Positions 46,647-56,760 of a stretch of 64,000 bases of DNA are shown in pieces (within the stretch, counting starts at the first letter, position 1; every line of letters begins with the position of its first letter). Below the pieces are notes generated by a model. It was not told the DNA's origin. It made no database searches and saw only the letters and a list, made by a program, of their open reading frames with translations. The stretch is from Pseudomonas sp. QTF5 (GTDB taxonomy: Bacteria > Pseudomonadota > Gammaproteobacteria > Pseudomonadales > Pseudomonadaceae): contig NZ_AZRW02000002.1 of assembly GCF_000512695.2 (NCBI RefSeq), positions 1 to 64,000 on the forward strand, given 5' to 3'. The position numbers and the translations under genes were made by a program.

Positions 46647-48311
46647 CTACCCCCGATGACGTCCTCGGAAGAAATCTATAAGACCCTGCGTCGAGGAATC
46701 ATCAGCCGGTTGCGCGTCATAGCGAGTCAGGAGGCTATGGACGTTGTTGCTTAACTCCTTGCCCAGTTCCACGCCCCATTGATCAAACGAATTGACTCCC
46801 CAAATTACGCCCTGGACAAAGACCTTGTGCTCATAAAGGGCGATCAGCGCACCAAGGCTATGTGGATTGATGATCTCAAGAGCAACTGTATTGCTTGGCC
46901 GGTTACCGGGGATCACTTTATGCGGCGCCAGTCGTTCAATCTCACTGGATGAAAGGCCTTTGGCTTTTAGCTCTGCCTCAGCTTCACTGCGGGTTTTGCC
47001 CCACATCAGCGCTTGGCTTTGAGACAAGCAATTGGCGTACAGCCATTCCTGATGATCGGCCACTGGATTGTGGCTGACCACGGGCACAATGAAGTCAGCT
47101 GGAATCAGAGGCGTTCCCTGATGCAGCAACTGGTGGTACGCGTGCTGTCCGTTACACCCCACACCGCCCCAGATTACGGGGCCCGTGGTGCAGGACACTG
47201 GCGTGCCGTCATGACGAACACTTTTGCCATTTGACTCCATGTCCATCTGCTGCAGATGCTTCACGAAGTTGCGCAGGTAATGGTCATAGGGCAAGAACGC
47301 ATAGCTTTGCGCACCCCAAAAGTTGTGATACCAAACGCCGAGTACCGCTAAAAGAACAGGAAGGTTCTGTTCCAATGGTTCGTTCAGGAAATGCTGATCC
47401 ATAGCGTACGCGCCGGATAGCAGTTCCTTGAAGTTAGCGATGCCAATGGCCAGAGCAATCGGCAGGCCAATTGCAGACCATAGTGAGTAACGGCCACCGA
47501 CCCAGTCCCACATAGGAAAAATGTTTGCTTCACGGATGCCGAAATCCAGCGCTGCCTGGCGATTACTTGTCACAGCAATGAAATGACGATATAGCTTCTC
47601 TTCCGTCCCGCCCTTAGCCAAGTACCAGCTACGAGCAGCTTGTGCATTCTTCAAGGTTTCAAGCGTACCGAAGGTTTTGCTGGAGATGATGAACAGCGTT
47701 GTTTCTACGTTCAGTCCGGCTGTAACCTCTCGGAACTCACTGCCGTCGATGTTAGCTAGATAATGGCACCGCACCCCATGCCGTGCGAAAGGCGCCAGTG
47801 CCTCGGAGACAAGCTCCGGGCCCAGAAATGAGCCACCAATACCAATGTTTACGACATCGGTGATGACCTTGTCGTTGTAACCACGCCACAGATGGTTATG
47901 GATACGACTCACAACGTCAGTCATCTGCGCCAGGGCTCCATGCACATCGCGCATCAAGTTGCGACCATCGACCATCAACGCGTCCCCCACTGGTCGCCGC
48001 AGCGCGGTATGCAGCACTGGACGCCCCTCGGAGCCGTTGATTTTCTCTCCACTGAACATGGCATGCGCTGCCTGTTCCACGCCTGCCTCGCGAGCAAGGT
48101 TTACAAGCAATGAACGCGTCTCGTGAGTGATCAGGTTTTTGGAGTAATCCAAAAAAAGCCCGCAGCCCGCTAAGGAAAAGTCCTGAAAGCGTTTACTGTC
48201 ATCTCGAAAGGCATCGCGCATACTAAAATTTTTCATGCTCTCCCGATGGTCGAGCAAATTGCGCCATGCCGGCAGTGCAGTCACATCATTCGTTTTGTTG
48301 TAGTTATTCAT
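46647..48311 (-). CDS. pgi: Glucose-6-phosphate isomerase
   Basis: 554 residues, full-length Pgi. SIS-type motifs are [18 protein letters not shown] and [13 protein letters not shown]; the PGI signatures [16 protein letters not shown] and GVWYHNFWG are intact. The catalytic Glu/His region [15 protein letters not shown] is present. It interconverts fructose-6-P and glucose-6-P. Codon use is more AT-rich than chromosomal core genes, so it may be a second, acquired pgi that travels with the sugar module. Confidence 0.95.
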   Translation of the reverse strand: MNNYNKTNDVTALPAWRNLLDHRESMKNFSMRDAFRDDSKRFQDFSLAGCGLFLDYSKNLITHETRSLLVNLAREAGVEQAAHAMFSGEKINGSEGRPVLHTALRRPVGDALMVDGRNLMRDVHGALAQMTDVVSRIHNHLWRGYNDKVITDVVNIGIGGSFLGPELVSEALAPFARHGVRCHYLANIDGSEFREVTAGLNVETTLFIISSKTFGTLETLKNAQAARSWYLAKGGTEEKLYRHFIAVTSNRQAALDFGIREANIFPMWDWVGGRYSLWSAIGLPIALAIGIANFKELLSGAYAMDQHFLNEPLEQNLPVLLAVLGVWYHNFWGAQSYAFLPYDHYLRNFVKHLQQMDMESNGKSVRHDGTPVSCTTGPVIWGGVGCNGQHAYHQLLHQGTPLIPADFIVPVVSHNPVADHQEWLYANCLSQSQALMWGKTRSEAEAELKAKGLSSSEIERLAPHKVIPGNRPSNTVALEIINPHSLGALIALYEHKVFVQGVIWGVNSFDQWGVELGKELSNNVHSLLTRYDAQPADDSSTQGLIDFFRGRHRG

Positions 48312-48546
48312 GCTCAGCCCTTCTTCGCCAATACGGCTTGTGCCGTCTCAATCGACTCTTGTCTTGCCATTCAAATGTGGGCGTTTTGTAATTCTGCAAA
48401 CGCAGAAGCGCCATCACAGGAATAAGCTCTGCGATTTGTAGTTACAACCAACTATCGGAAAAGTTATCCAGGCGGCGAGACGTGGACAAGAATCAAATAA
48501 TTCACGTCTGCACCGCTAGATCCTCAGGACGAAACCCTGAGTACAG

Positions 48547-49557
48547 TCATTTGGGAGCGCCGCAAGAATCTCGCTGGATTAAAGAGGGTTTCAATCTAAT
48601 AGTCTGACGTCTACCCTCAGGTTGCTTGATACGCTTCAATAAAAGCTTCACAGCCTGGGCTCCGAGTTCCTCGAGAGGTTGCGCTACAACTGTCAGTCTT
48701 GGGCTAAAAGCATCCGCCCAGTCGAAATCGTCAAAGCCAACCAGCGCGATATCCTTTGGCACCTCAAGCCCCGCTTCACGAAGGGCCTGCATTGCACCAA
48801 TGGTCATCAAGTTGTTTGCAGTCATTATTGCGGTGGGCGGGTGCTCTAGTGATAGCAAACGGCGAGTGGCTTCCATTGCCGGCGCAATCGCCGATTCACC
48901 ACAGCAAACCAATTGATCTTCATACTCAATTCCAGCGTCAGCTAAAGCCGCACGGTAGCCGTCAATTCGCTCATGAGAAGAAGACTGAGTCAATCGTCCG
49001 GATACCATCCCGATACGCCGATGACCCAGTTTAATCAGGTGTGCAATCAACTCTTGAGATGAGTGCTTATTCTCTACCCCCACCTGATCGAAAGACGTCG
49101 AGAGAAGTCGATCGATGAGAACCGTGGGTATCTTGTTGGCTTTTAAGTAATTAAATACTCGATTTTCCGGATCATATTCCGAGGCGAGTACAATCCCGTC
49201 AACACGTCGCTCATGCAGTGCTTTGACCGCTTTGAGTTCCTGTTCCGGATCTCTTTGGGTATTGACCAGTATCATCATCAAACCGCTTTTCGCGCAGGCC
49301 GCTTCGATGGCACGTACTGTTTCACTGAAGTAATAGTTTGAAAGCGTAGCAATCGCCACACCGATGGCACCCGAGCCCGAAGAGGAACGAGCCAGAGACC
49401 GAGCGAGTGAGTTTCGAATATAGCCTACGGACTCTACAGCCTGATTCACGTTACGGACGGTGTCAGGATGTACTTTACGAGTACCGTTGAGTACATGAGA
49501 TACCGTAGACATTGAAACGTTCGCGGCTCTCGCGACATCGCTCATCTTTGCGCCCAC
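48547..49557 (-). CDS. LacI-family repressor of the sugar module
   Basis: 336 residues. The N-terminal LacI HTH (MSDVARAANVSMSTVSHVLNG) and hinge are followed by a ribose-binding-like effector domain. It is divergent from the ABC operon across ~520 bp that carries two perfect palindromes with the CGCTTGCGCAAGCG core expected for LacI-family operators. It probably represses the operon in the absence of the sugar. Confidence 0.9.
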   Translation of the reverse strand: MGAKMSDVARAANVSMSTVSHVLNGTRKVHPDTVRNVNQAVESVGYIRNSLARSLARSSSGSGAIGVAIATLSNYYFSETVRAIEAACAKSGLMMILVNTQRDPEQELKAVKALHERRVDGIVLASEYDPENRVFNYLKANKIPTVLIDRLLSTSFDQVGVENKHSSQELIAHLIKLGHRRIGMVSGRLTQSSSHERIDGYRAALADAGIEYEDQLVCCGESAIAPAMEATRRLLSLEHPPTAIMTANNLMTIGAMQALREAGLEVPKDIALVGFDDFDWADAFSPRLTVVAQPLEELGAQAVKLLLKRIKQPEGRRQTIRLKPSLIQRDSCGAPK

Positions 49558-49858
49558 TGTGCATCACTCCTTTCTCACGTGATTTGATGGATAGCGCTGA
49601 ACTCATGTCCAGTTGCTACCTATTGTAAAGCTCACGGCGAGAAAATGCGTCGATGGCTCTCGGAATTGATCCCGGGGCGAACCCGCAATTTCGTGAAAGA
49701 CCCAGCGAGGTGCGCAGCGCATCTGAAGTCTGTGAAGCGAGATGGTGGAATCCGCTATGCAGCATAGCCGGGCACTCCTTTTTATTATCGTAGCGATCAT
49801 CCTGCGAACCAATTAATGGAACGCAGCGGCGCTTGTTGAAAAAAGCATAGCCGAGACG

Positions 49859-49880
49859 AAAGCGCTTGCGCAAGCGCTTT
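49859..49880. promoter_or_regulatory. LacI operator 1 (22-bp perfect palindrome)
   Basis: Half-site AAAGCGCTTGC and its exact complement with no spacer. Confidence 0.85.
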
Positions 49881-49965
49881 TCTAACATCCTTTTCATGTT
49901 CTCTTTGATCGGGGCTTCCCTAGGGAATCGACATGGAAGTGCTTTTTGGAGAATTCCTCGAACGA

Positions 49966-49997
49966 AAAGGAAAGCGCTTGCGCAAGCGCTTTCCTTT
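49966..49997. promoter_or_regulatory. LacI operator 2 (32-bp perfect palindrome)
   Basis: Half-site AAAGGAAAGCGCTTGC and its exact complement. The centre is 112 bp from operator 1 and about 95 bp before the ABC ATPase start, suitable for repression by looping. Confidence 0.85.
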
Positions 49998-50075
49998 CGA
50001 CTATGTTGCTCAAACAAGAACACCGATGAGAGGTTTCAACTGCTTCTCAAATCGGTAGATAAGGAGTTAACAGCT

Positions 50076-51635
50076 ATGCTGAGCACTGGATCTGAAAGCC
50101 CCCCTCCTGCCCTATTGGAAATGCATTCCATATCGAAGTCATTCAATGGGGTACGCGTCCTGCATGACATTGACCTCAGTATTTTCCCTGGACAAATCCA
50201 CGCGCTAATGGGCGAAAACGGCGCCGGAAAATCCACTCTGATGAAAATACTATCGGGGGCCTATGTCGCCGACAGTGGCACCATACGAATCGACGGATGT
50301 GATATTCGAAACTATGGCGTGAACGATGCGAAGCGCCATGGCATATCCGTCATCTATCAAGAGCTCAGCTTGTGCGCGAATATGAGCGTGGTGGAGAACA
50401 TCTACCTGGGTAGAGAGATTCGACGATGTGGGGTTATAAACCGCAAGGCAATGACCGAAGGCGCGCTCGTAGTACTAAAGCGACTTGGCGTCACATTTGA
50501 TCCGCACGCACTGGTCGGTACCTTGTCGATTGCGGACCAACAACTTGTTGAAATCGCGCGTGCAATTCATGCCGATACGCGAATCCTGGTGATGGACGAG
50601 CCTACAACGCCGCTCTCCACAAAAGAGACCGAAAGTCTTTTTACATTGATTCGCCAGCTACGTGATGATGGCGTCGCGATCATCTATATCAGCCATCGAA
50701 TGGCCGAGATATACGCATTGTCCGATTTTGTTTCGGTGCTCCGGGACGGTCATTACGTTGGTTCGCTGGATCGCGTCACGCTGTCAGCTGAAACCCTGGT
50801 CCGGATGATGGTTGGCCGCGATGTTTCCGGCTTCTACGCCCATGAGCGACCTTTGTGCTCTTACGAGCAACCGATACTACGTGTTCGCAATCTTACAGAT
50901 GACTTCAAAATTCAGGATTGCAGTTTCGATCTGTATGCCGGCGAAATTCTCGGGATTGCAGGACTGGTGGGTTCTGGAAGAACCGAACTTGCCCGATTAA
51001 TCGCAGGCGTCGATGCGTACTCCGGCGGAAAGATTGAAATGGACGGCGAAGTTGTAGTCATACGCTCTCCTCGCGATGCAGGTAATGCAGGTATCGTCTA
51101 TCTGACAGAAGACCGCAAAGCACTGGGCCTTTTTCTCGACATGAGTGTCCACGACAATATCAATGTATGTGTTGTGGGAAGTGATGCTCGATTTGCGGGG
51201 CTTGTGGACCGAACGGCCGGAACTGGACGTACCGGACAAGCAATCCAGGCACTCAATATCAAAGCGTCCTCAGATATCAATGTTGGAGCGCTGTCCGGAG
51301 GCAACCAGCAAAAAGTTTTGCTGGCTCGTCTGCTGGAGATGAAGCCCAGAGTATTGTTCCTCGACGAGCCTACATCGGGTGTCGACATTGGGGCTAAATC
51401 AGAAATATATAAAATCATCAATGCATTAGCAGCATCCGGCGTTTGCGTAGTGGTAATTTCAAGTGAACTACCAGAGATCGTTGGAATTGCCGACCGTGTA
51501 TTGGTCATGTGTGAAGGTAAACTTGTCACCGAACTCGGTGGCCACAGCGGTCTTGATATCACACCTGAAGCCATTATCGCGTTTGCCACAGGCAGCGACA
51601 GGTTGACTCTAGCCAACGGAGACTTAGTCCAATGA
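50076..51635 (+). CDS. frcA: Sugar ABC transporter ATPase (FrcA/RbsA-like)
   Basis: 519 residues with two ABC domains. Domain 1: Walker [10 protein letters not shown], signature [15 protein letters not shown] (degenerate), Walker [13 protein letters not shown]. Domain 2: degenerate Walker [10 protein letters not shown], signature [15 protein letters not shown], Walker [13 protein letters not shown]. This is the CUT2 pattern of ribose, xylose and fructose importers. AAGGAG precedes the ATG; the longer ORF is not homologous. The assignment to fructose rests on context. Confidence 0.88.
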   Translation: MLSTGSESPPPALLEMHSISKSFNGVRVLHDIDLSIFPGQIHALMGENGAGKSTLMKILSGAYVADSGTIRIDGCDIRNYGVNDAKRHGISVIYQELSLCANMSVVENIYLGREIRRCGVINRKAMTEGALVVLKRLGVTFDPHALVGTLSIADQQLVEIARAIHADTRILVMDEPTTPLSTKETESLFTLIRQLRDDGVAIIYISHRMAEIYALSDFVSVLRDGHYVGSLDRVTLSAETLVRMMVGRDVSGFYAHERPLCSYEQPILRVRNLTDDFKIQDCSFDLYAGEILGIAGLVGSGRTELARLIAGVDAYSGGKIEMDGEVVVIRSPRDAGNAGIVYLTEDRKALGLFLDMSVHDNINVCVVGSDARFAGLVDRTAGTGRTGQAIQALNIKASSDINVGALSGGNQQKVLLARLLEMKPRVLFLDEPTSGVDIGAKSEIYKIINALAASGVCVVVISSELPEIVGIADRVLVMCEGKLVTELGGHSGLDITPEAIIAFATGSDRLTLANGDLVQ

Positions 51636-52654
51636 CTTCCCCACTGCAAAGCAAAGTAGCAAGTGACTTCACCACGCCTGGTGTACGAAGCATCGCCGGA
51701 GCTTCCAAGCAGGATAAAATGCGCCAATTGATGAGAGTAGCGGGCATGCTGCCCGTATTGTTACTCCTTTGTGTAGGCTTTGGCCTGATGAGCGAGAGCT
51801 TTTTCTCGGTCCAGAATTTCTCAATCATCAGTCAGCAAGCCTCTATCAACGTGGTATTGGCGTCAGGTCTGACTTTCGTGATTTTGACAGGTGGAATCGA
51901 TCTTTCGGTTGGTTCGATTCTGGCTGTTTCCGCAGTAGTGGCGCTATTGGTATCGCAAGTTCCGGGGTTTGCTCCCCTGGCCATTGCTGCGGGGCTTGGA
52001 GTCGGACTGCTGCTAGGGCTCGTCAATGGTGTATTGGTCGCTTTTGGAAAGCTACCGGCGTTTATCGTCACGCTAGGCGGATTGACTGCGATGCGTGGAA
52101 TCGCACGTCTCATCGGCGAAGACAAAACGGTTTTCAATCCCGACCTGTCCTTTGCTTACATTGGAAACGATACGTTGTTCGGGGTGCCATGGCTGGTTGT
52201 AATCGCGATAGTAGTGGTTACTCTTTCGTGGATTATTCTTCGACGTACGGTGTTAGGCGTACAGATTTACGCAGTGGGCGGCAATCCTGAGGCCGCACGG
52301 TTGTCGGGAATCAAGGTCTGGAAAGTCCTGCTATTTGCTTATGCCCTATCCGGTTTGTTGGCGGGTGTGGGGGCTATCATGACTTCCGCTCGACTGATGG
52401 CTGCTAACGGACTGCAAATGGGACAGTCTTATGAACTCGACGCTATCGCCGCCGTTATTCTGGGAGGCACGCGTTTTACAGGAGGCGTCGGCACCATCGT
52501 CGGTACGCTAATTGGCGCCCTGATTATCGCTACACTTTCCAATGGCCTGATATTGCTGGGAGTTTCGGATATCTGGCAATACATTATCAAAGGTGTTGTC
52601 ATCATCGGAGCGGTAGCCCTCGATCGCTTTCGGCAGTCAGGTGCACGAACCTGA
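51632..52654 (+). CDS. frcC: Sugar ABC transporter permease (FrcC/RbsC-like)
   Basis: 340 residues and 8-10 helices, CUT2 class: [31 protein letters not shown] motif ([15 protein letters not shown]), [15 protein letters not shown], and [15 protein letters not shown]. It starts in an ATGA overlap with the ATPase and is coexpressed with it. Confidence 0.92.
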   Translation: MTSPLQSKVASDFTTPGVRSIAGASKQDKMRQLMRVAGMLPVLLLLCVGFGLMSESFFSVQNFSIISQQASINVVLASGLTFVILTGGIDLSVGSILAVSAVVALLVSQVPGFAPLAIAAGLGVGLLLGLVNGVLVAFGKLPAFIVTLGGLTAMRGIARLIGEDKTVFNPDLSFAYIGNDTLFGVPWLVVIAIVVVTLSWIILRRTVLGVQIYAVGGNPEAARLSGIKVWKVLLFAYALSGLLAGVGAIMTSARLMAANGLQMGQSYELDAIAAVILGGTRFTGGVGTIVGTLIGALIIATLSNGLILLGVSDIWQYIIKGVVIIGAVALDRFRQSGART

Positions 52655-52698
52655 ATCATATATAACCCCCCACACTCCAATAACAAGAGACAGTTCTC

Positions 52699-53625
52699 AT
52701 GAAAAAAATAATATTGACCGCTGCTTGTACACTACTGGCATTTAGCAACGCTCAAGCGCGAGAGTTGAAATCCGTCGGGATAACTGTTGGCTCGCTGGGT
52801 AATCCTTATTTTGTAGCGATGGTAGATGGCGCCAAGGCCAAGGCACTGCATATCAATCCAGCCGCAAAATTTATCTCGGTGTCGGCAGATTACGATTTGA
52901 ATAAGCAGTTCACTCAAATCGATAACTTTATTTCTTCGGGCGTAGACTTGATTCTTGTCAACGCCGTCGACCCTGTAGCAATCGCGCCTGCGATTGCTAA
53001 AGCAAGGAAGGCAGGCATAGTGGTTGTGGGCGTAGATGTCATGGTGCAAGGTGCCAACGCCACGGTACAGACCGATAACGTCGAAGCCGGCCGGATTGTA
53101 TGTCAGTACATCTCTGAGAAGCTGGGTGGCAAGGGTAACGTTATTATCCAGAATGGTACCCAGACTTCAGCAGTCTTGGACCGAGTCAATGGCTGCAAGA
53201 GTGTTTTCGCACAGGCACCCGATATCAAGATACTGTCTGATAATCAGGATGCCAAAGGCTCGCGCGAAGGTGGCTACAGCGTGATGCAAGGCGACTTGAC
53301 TCGCTTTGCAAAAGTCGACGCGGTGTTCGCGATCAATGATCCCCAGGCCATAGGTGCAGACCTGGCAGCAAAACAACTCAAGCGCAAAGGCATCATTATC
53401 GCATCGGTGGATGGGGCTCCCGATATAGAGACTGCGCTCAAAAGCGATACACAGATCCAGGCATCCGCCTCTCAGTCCCCTTGGGGCCAGGCACAACAGG
53501 CCGTAACGATGGGTAATGACCTGTTGAATGGCAAATCTTTGGAAAGCACAACGGTACTGCTTCAACCCTCACTGGTAACACGAACCAATGTCATGGAGTA
53601 CAAAGGCTGGCAAGCTGACCACTAA
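52699..53625 (+). CDS. frcB: Sugar-binding protein (FrcB/RbsB-like)
   Basis: 308 residues: a signal peptide (MKKIILTAACTLLAFSNAQA) and a type I periplasmic-binding fold, with GSLGNPYFVAMVDGAK, DYDLNKQFTQIDNFIS and NAVDPVAIAPAI. Operon order ATPase-permease-SBP with an FrcK-like kinase after it matches the content of the rhizobial frcBCAK fructose/ribose/mannose system. Confidence 0.9.
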   Translation: MKKIILTAACTLLAFSNAQARELKSVGITVGSLGNPYFVAMVDGAKAKALHINPAAKFISVSADYDLNKQFTQIDNFISSGVDLILVNAVDPVAIAPAIAKARKAGIVVVGVDVMVQGANATVQTDNVEAGRIVCQYISEKLGGKGNVIIQNGTQTSAVLDRVNGCKSVFAQAPDIKILSDNQDAKGSREGGYSVMQGDLTRFAKVDAVFAINDPQAIGADLAAKQLKRKGIIIASVDGAPDIETALKSDTQIQASASQSPWGQAQQAVTMGNDLLNGKSLESTTVLLQPSLVTRTNVMEYKGWQADH

Positions 53626-53671
53626 GTCAAGTGACATAGGAGTCTCTAGCCACCTCTGTAATGCGGGGAAT

Positions 53672-53698
53672 GGCTGCTGCGAGTTGCTCGCAGCAGCC
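53672..53698 (+). terminator. 12-bp hairpin between frcB and the kinase gene
   Basis: GGCTGCTGCGAG-ttg-CTCGCAGCAGCC, no T-tract. It could stabilise the frcB 3' end or attenuate transcription into the kinase gene. Confidence 0.6.
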
Positions 53699-53771
53699 GA
53701 ACGGCATGAAGATCCCTAGAGGGGCGAACCTGTGGGAAGCCTGAGCGACGGCTGCTGACGAGAGATTTGGC

Positions 53772-54410
53772 ATGTTTACCAAAACAGACACAATAGTAAG
53801 CACAGAGTTACTCAACTACGTTAAGGCTCTGCCTGGTAATCGAATTGTCGTTGCGCTAGCGGGGCCGCCTGGTGCCGGTAAGTCCACCGTCTCCGAGGCC
53901 TTGGTAGAGGCCCTTAATAGCGTTATGCCGGGGAGCGCAGCTGTCGTTCCCGGGGATGGCTTTCATTACGATGACGCGGTTCTTGGATCCTTGAACCTTT
54001 TAGATCGTAAGGGCTCACCTGATACATTCGATGTGGGTGGCTTCAGGAGTCTGCTGCTACGGCTTCGTGCGAACAACGAACCAGCGGTTGCCGTTCCGGT
54101 ATTCGATCGAATCCTGGAGATATCCCGTGCTGCAGGACAATTGATTTCCTCTGACGTGAAATATCTCATCGTGGAAGGAAACTACCTTCTATTGGACCTC
54201 GCCCCATGGTCGTCCTTAAGAGACTGTTTTGACGCCACCATAATGCTGCAGGCTGACCGCAAAACCCTGGAAGCGCGCCTGCTTGATCGATGGCGTTCAT
54301 TGGGTTTCGATGAGTCTACTTCCTATGAAAAAGTTCATCGCAACGACCTTCAGAATGCCGACATTGTGATTTCGGCCAGCCATATCGCTGACTTCACGAT
54401 CACAAATTAA
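53772..54410 (+). CDS. frcK: FrcK-like P-loop kinase
   Basis: 212 residues of the uridine-kinase/pantothenate-kinase-like P-loop family. Walker A is AGPPGAGKST (~30-39); GDGFHYDDAVL (~62) and DTFDVGGF are characteristic of FrcK-type nucleoside/nucleotide kinases; EGNYLLLD and RWRSLGFDE follow. In rhizobia FrcK is encoded with the fructose importer but is not needed for its activity. Last gene of the AT-rich block. Confidence 0.85.
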   Translation: MFTKTDTIVSTELLNYVKALPGNRIVVALAGPPGAGKSTVSEALVEALNSVMPGSAAVVPGDGFHYDDAVLGSLNLLDRKGSPDTFDVGGFRSLLLRLRANNEPAVAVPVFDRILEISRAAGQLISSDVKYLIVEGNYLLLDLAPWSSLRDCFDATIMLQADRKTLEARLLDRWRSLGFDESTSYEKVHRNDLQNADIVISASHIADFTITN

Positions 54411-54417
54411 GAACCCA

Positions 54418-54437
54418 CTTTCTCTCCTTTGAGAAAG
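54418..54437 (+). terminator. Weak hairpin after the FrcK-like gene
   Basis: CTTTCTC / GAGAAAG with a 6-nt loop, 8 bp after the stop. Confidence 0.4.
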
Positions 54438-54505
54438 AATCACGCCGTTAACCCTTAGCTAGCTTTTTAACGCTAACAGGGCGAACTTTTAAAGAGCGAA
54501 TGACT

Positions 54506-55444
54506 ATGTATCTGGTATGTGGTGAAGCGTTGTTCGATTTCTTCAGTGAAAACGACGCCAACGCTCAAGCTTCAAAAGTGAACTACAAAGCGATTGCCGG
54601 TGGTTCGCCGTTCAATGTCGCCGTCGGCTTGCGCCGTCTGGGCATCGACGTGGCGCTGTTCGCCGGGCTGTCCAGCGACTACCTCGGCCGGCGTTTACAG
54701 CAAGTGCTGCTGGAGGAAGGCGTGCGCCCGGACTACCTGCAGGACTTCGACGCACCGACCACCCTGGCGATGGTCGCCGTCGGTGCCGATGGCTCGCCGC
54801 ATTACAGCTTCCGCGGCGAAGGCTGTGCCGATCGCCAGCTGTTGCCGGGGCATTTGCCTGAGTTAGGCGCTGAGGTGCGTGGGTTGCATATCGGCTCGTT
54901 CTCGCTGGTAGTCCAGCCGATTGCCGACACCCTGCTGGCCTTGGTCCGCCGGGAAAGCGGCAAACGCCTGATCAGCCTCGACCCCAACGTGCGACTCAAC
55001 CCAGAACCGAATATCGAACTGTGGCGCGAACGCATCAGCACTCTGGTCGAGCATGCCGACCTGATCAAGGTCAGCGACGAGGACCTGAACTTGCTCTACC
55101 CCGGGCGTGATCCGCAGAGCGTGATCCAAGGCTGGCTGGAACACCGCTGTCAGTTGGTATTCCTCACCCGTGGCGGCCAGGGCGCGACCGTGTTCAGCCG
55201 CCGCCATGGTACCTGGTCGGTGCCGGCCCGTGCCGTGGTGATGGCCGATACCGTGGGCGCCGGCGACACCTTCCAGGCGGCGTTGATCGCCTGGCTGACC
55301 GAACAGCAGCTGGATTCGGTGGAGGGTTTACAGCGCTTGAGTCGCGAACAGATCGACGCGATGCTCACCTTCGCCGTCAGCGCCGCCGCCCTGACCTGCG
55401 GCAAGACCGGGCCGGACTTGCCTTATCGGCATCAGTTGGATTGA
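54506..55444 (+). CDS. Fructokinase (PfkB family, MtlZ-type)
   Basis: 312 residues. PfkB signatures are intact: GGSPFNVAVGLRRLG near the N-terminus and DTVGAGDTFQAALIAW near the C-terminus with the catalytic Asp in GAGDTF. It resembles the fructokinase (MtlZ) of Pseudomonas mannitol operons. The ATG of MYLVCGE is chosen, since AAAGAG lies 9 nt before it; another ATG is two codons upstream. Codon use and GC are core-Pseudomonas, unlike the preceding genes. It phosphorylates fructose to fructose-6-P, the substrate of Pgi. Confidence 0.93.
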   Translation: MYLVCGEALFDFFSENDANAQASKVNYKAIAGGSPFNVAVGLRRLGIDVALFAGLSSDYLGRRLQQVLLEEGVRPDYLQDFDAPTTLAMVAVGADGSPHYSFRGEGCADRQLLPGHLPELGAEVRGLHIGSFSLVVQPIADTLLALVRRESGKRLISLDPNVRLNPEPNIELWRERISTLVEHADLIKVSDEDLNLLYPGRDPQSVIQGWLEHRCQLVFLTRGGQGATVFSRRHGTWSVPARAVVMADTVGAGDTFQAALIAWLTEQQLDSVEGLQRLSREQIDAMLTFAVSAAALTCGKTGPDLPYRHQLD

Positions 55445-55488
55445 TATCCGGTCAGGATCTGTATCGCGGGGATGGCAGTTTTCGCGAG

Positions 55489-55701
55489 CTAAACGCCATC
55501 ACCCGCTGTCCTGTCTGTAACGATGAGGGGCTCGATGCCCCAGTCGCCAGGCAAATTCCAATCTTCTCCGAACATCTCGGCTGGATGCATCGTACGCTCG
55601 GAGCCATTGCCGCATGCCAGGGACTTGGCCGGACAATACCGGTCGCATCCCCAACAGATCCGCTCGGGGTGCTTGGGGTTGATGGGAAAGTTCTTGGCCA
55701 T
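55489..55701 (-). CDS. DUF3079 domain protein
   Basis: 70 residues, whole-length DUF3079: KNFPINPKHPERICWGCDRY, CPAKSLACGNGSERTMHP, and GDWGIEP. Four cysteines (CWGC, YCP, ACGNG) look like a small zinc- or iron-binding site. A 118-codon ORF on the plus strand overlaps it, but the family match is on this strand. Convergent with the fructokinase. Confidence 0.9.
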   Translation of the reverse strand: MAKNFPINPKHPERICWGCDRYCPAKSLACGNGSERTMHPAEMFGEDWNLPGDWGIEPLIVTDRTAGDGV

Positions 55702-55806
55702 TTCGATCCCCGATCATTGAGAGACGTTCTTCCAACCTACAGCCTTTGTGCAAAACCATCCTTGATGGATATCAAGCCCGAGCCATCGGTTTAATTGCTC
55801 GAAACT

Positions 55807-55825
55807 TGATAATAATCATTATTGT
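55807..55825 (+). promoter_or_regulatory. Fur box for ftrABCD
   Basis: A run with the perfect palindrome AATAATCATTATT (55811-55823) preceded by GAT, close to the GATAATGATAATCATTATC consensus, ~57 bp before ftrA. Confidence 0.85.
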
Positions 55826-55881
55826 TCGCAGCAAAGCTTCCTAGACTCGGGTTCTTACTCGTCAGTGCTCAGGAAGACATT

Positions 55882-56406
55882 ATGCGTACCCACCTCTCAC
55901 TCGCTCTGCTCTTGCTCGTACCGCTGGCTCACGCAAAGGAATACCCGATCGGGGCACCACAGTTGTGTCCCGGGCTGGAAGTCGGGGCGGTGTATTTGCA
56001 GCCGATAGAAATGGCACCTGCGGGGATGATGCGCGCGACCGCGGATTCCGACGTCCACCTGGAAGCTGACATTCGGGCCACGGCGGACAATCGACAGGGC
56101 TTTCAGGAAGGCAGTTTCGTGCCCTACCTGAACGTCTCATTCAACCTGAAAAAACACGGCAGCGACCCCGAGATCAAAGGCGACTTCCATGCCATGGTCG
56201 CCAATGACGGCCCGCACTATGGCGACAATGTGAAGCTGCTGGGGCCGGGCAAATATCGGCTGACCTTCACCGTGCTGCCACCCACCGGTCACGACTCCCT
56301 CGGGCGTCATACCGATAAGGAAACCGGTGTAGCGCCCTGGTTCGAACGCTGCGAACTGCACTACGAATTCATCTACGCCGGCATCGGCAAAAAAGGCGGC
56401 TATTGA
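55882..56406 (+). CDS. ftrA: Periplasmic iron-binding protein FtrA (P19/Tpd family)
   Basis: 174 residues: a signal peptide (MRTHLSLALLLLVPLAHA) and a P19 fold with metal-binding Glu/Met/His: IEMAPAGMMRA, DVHLEADI, DGPHYGDNV and TGHDSLGRHTDKET. It binds iron (with copper in relatives) in the periplasm. AGGAAG precedes this ATG. It is the first gene of an operon equivalent to the Bordetella ftrABCD ferrous-iron system, with a Fur box upstream. Confidence 0.9.
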   Translation: MRTHLSLALLLLVPLAHAKEYPIGAPQLCPGLEVGAVYLQPIEMAPAGMMRATADSDVHLEADIRATADNRQGFQEGSFVPYLNVSFNLKKHGSDPEIKGDFHAMVANDGPHYGDNVKLLGPGKYRLTFTVLPPTGHDSLGRHTDKETGVAPWFERCELHYEFIYAGIGKKGGY

Positions 56407-56739
56407 ATGAAGCGCCTGCATCTTGCCTGGCTGATTGTGGCCGGAACAGTTGCGCCGTTGACGGCCCATGCCGAGTTGCCGAGCTACGAACTGACCCTGC
56501 GCGATGGCCACTTCTCCCCTGCCTTGCTCGAGGTCCCGGCCGGACAGCGCTTCAAGATCGTCCTGAAAAATAGCGGTCAGGGGCCGGCCGAGTTCGAGAG
56601 CACGCCGTTGCGGGTTGAAAAAGTACTGTCGCCGGGCGTGACAACCTTCGTCGTCATTCACCCGCTCAGGCCCGGCCGCTATCCCTTTTTCGACGAGTTC
56701 AATCCGCAATTGCCCGAGGGCGGCATCCTCGCGAATTAA
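56407..56739 (+). CDS. ftrB: Cupredoxin-like FtrB
   Basis: 110 residues: a signal peptide (to HAE, ~22) and a cupredoxin domain. The usual copper-binding C-x-H cluster is not complete (VIHPLRPGRYPFFDEF has His but no Cys), so iron or a mixed site is possible. The ATG follows the ftrA stop directly. In the Ftr system it would oxidise or ferry iron to the permease. Confidence 0.85.
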   Translation: MKRLHLAWLIVAGTVAPLTAHAELPSYELTLRDGHFSPALLEVPAGQRFKIVLKNSGQGPAEFESTPLRVEKVLSPGVTTFVVIHPLRPGRYPFFDEFNPQLPEGGILAN

Positions 56740-56760
56740 CTGTTAGCGCACGGAGTTTTC

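Noticed and set aside
55441..55794. 118-codon plus-strand gene after fructokinase
   Set aside because: The minus strand encodes a full DUF3079 protein here; the plus frame has no similarity.
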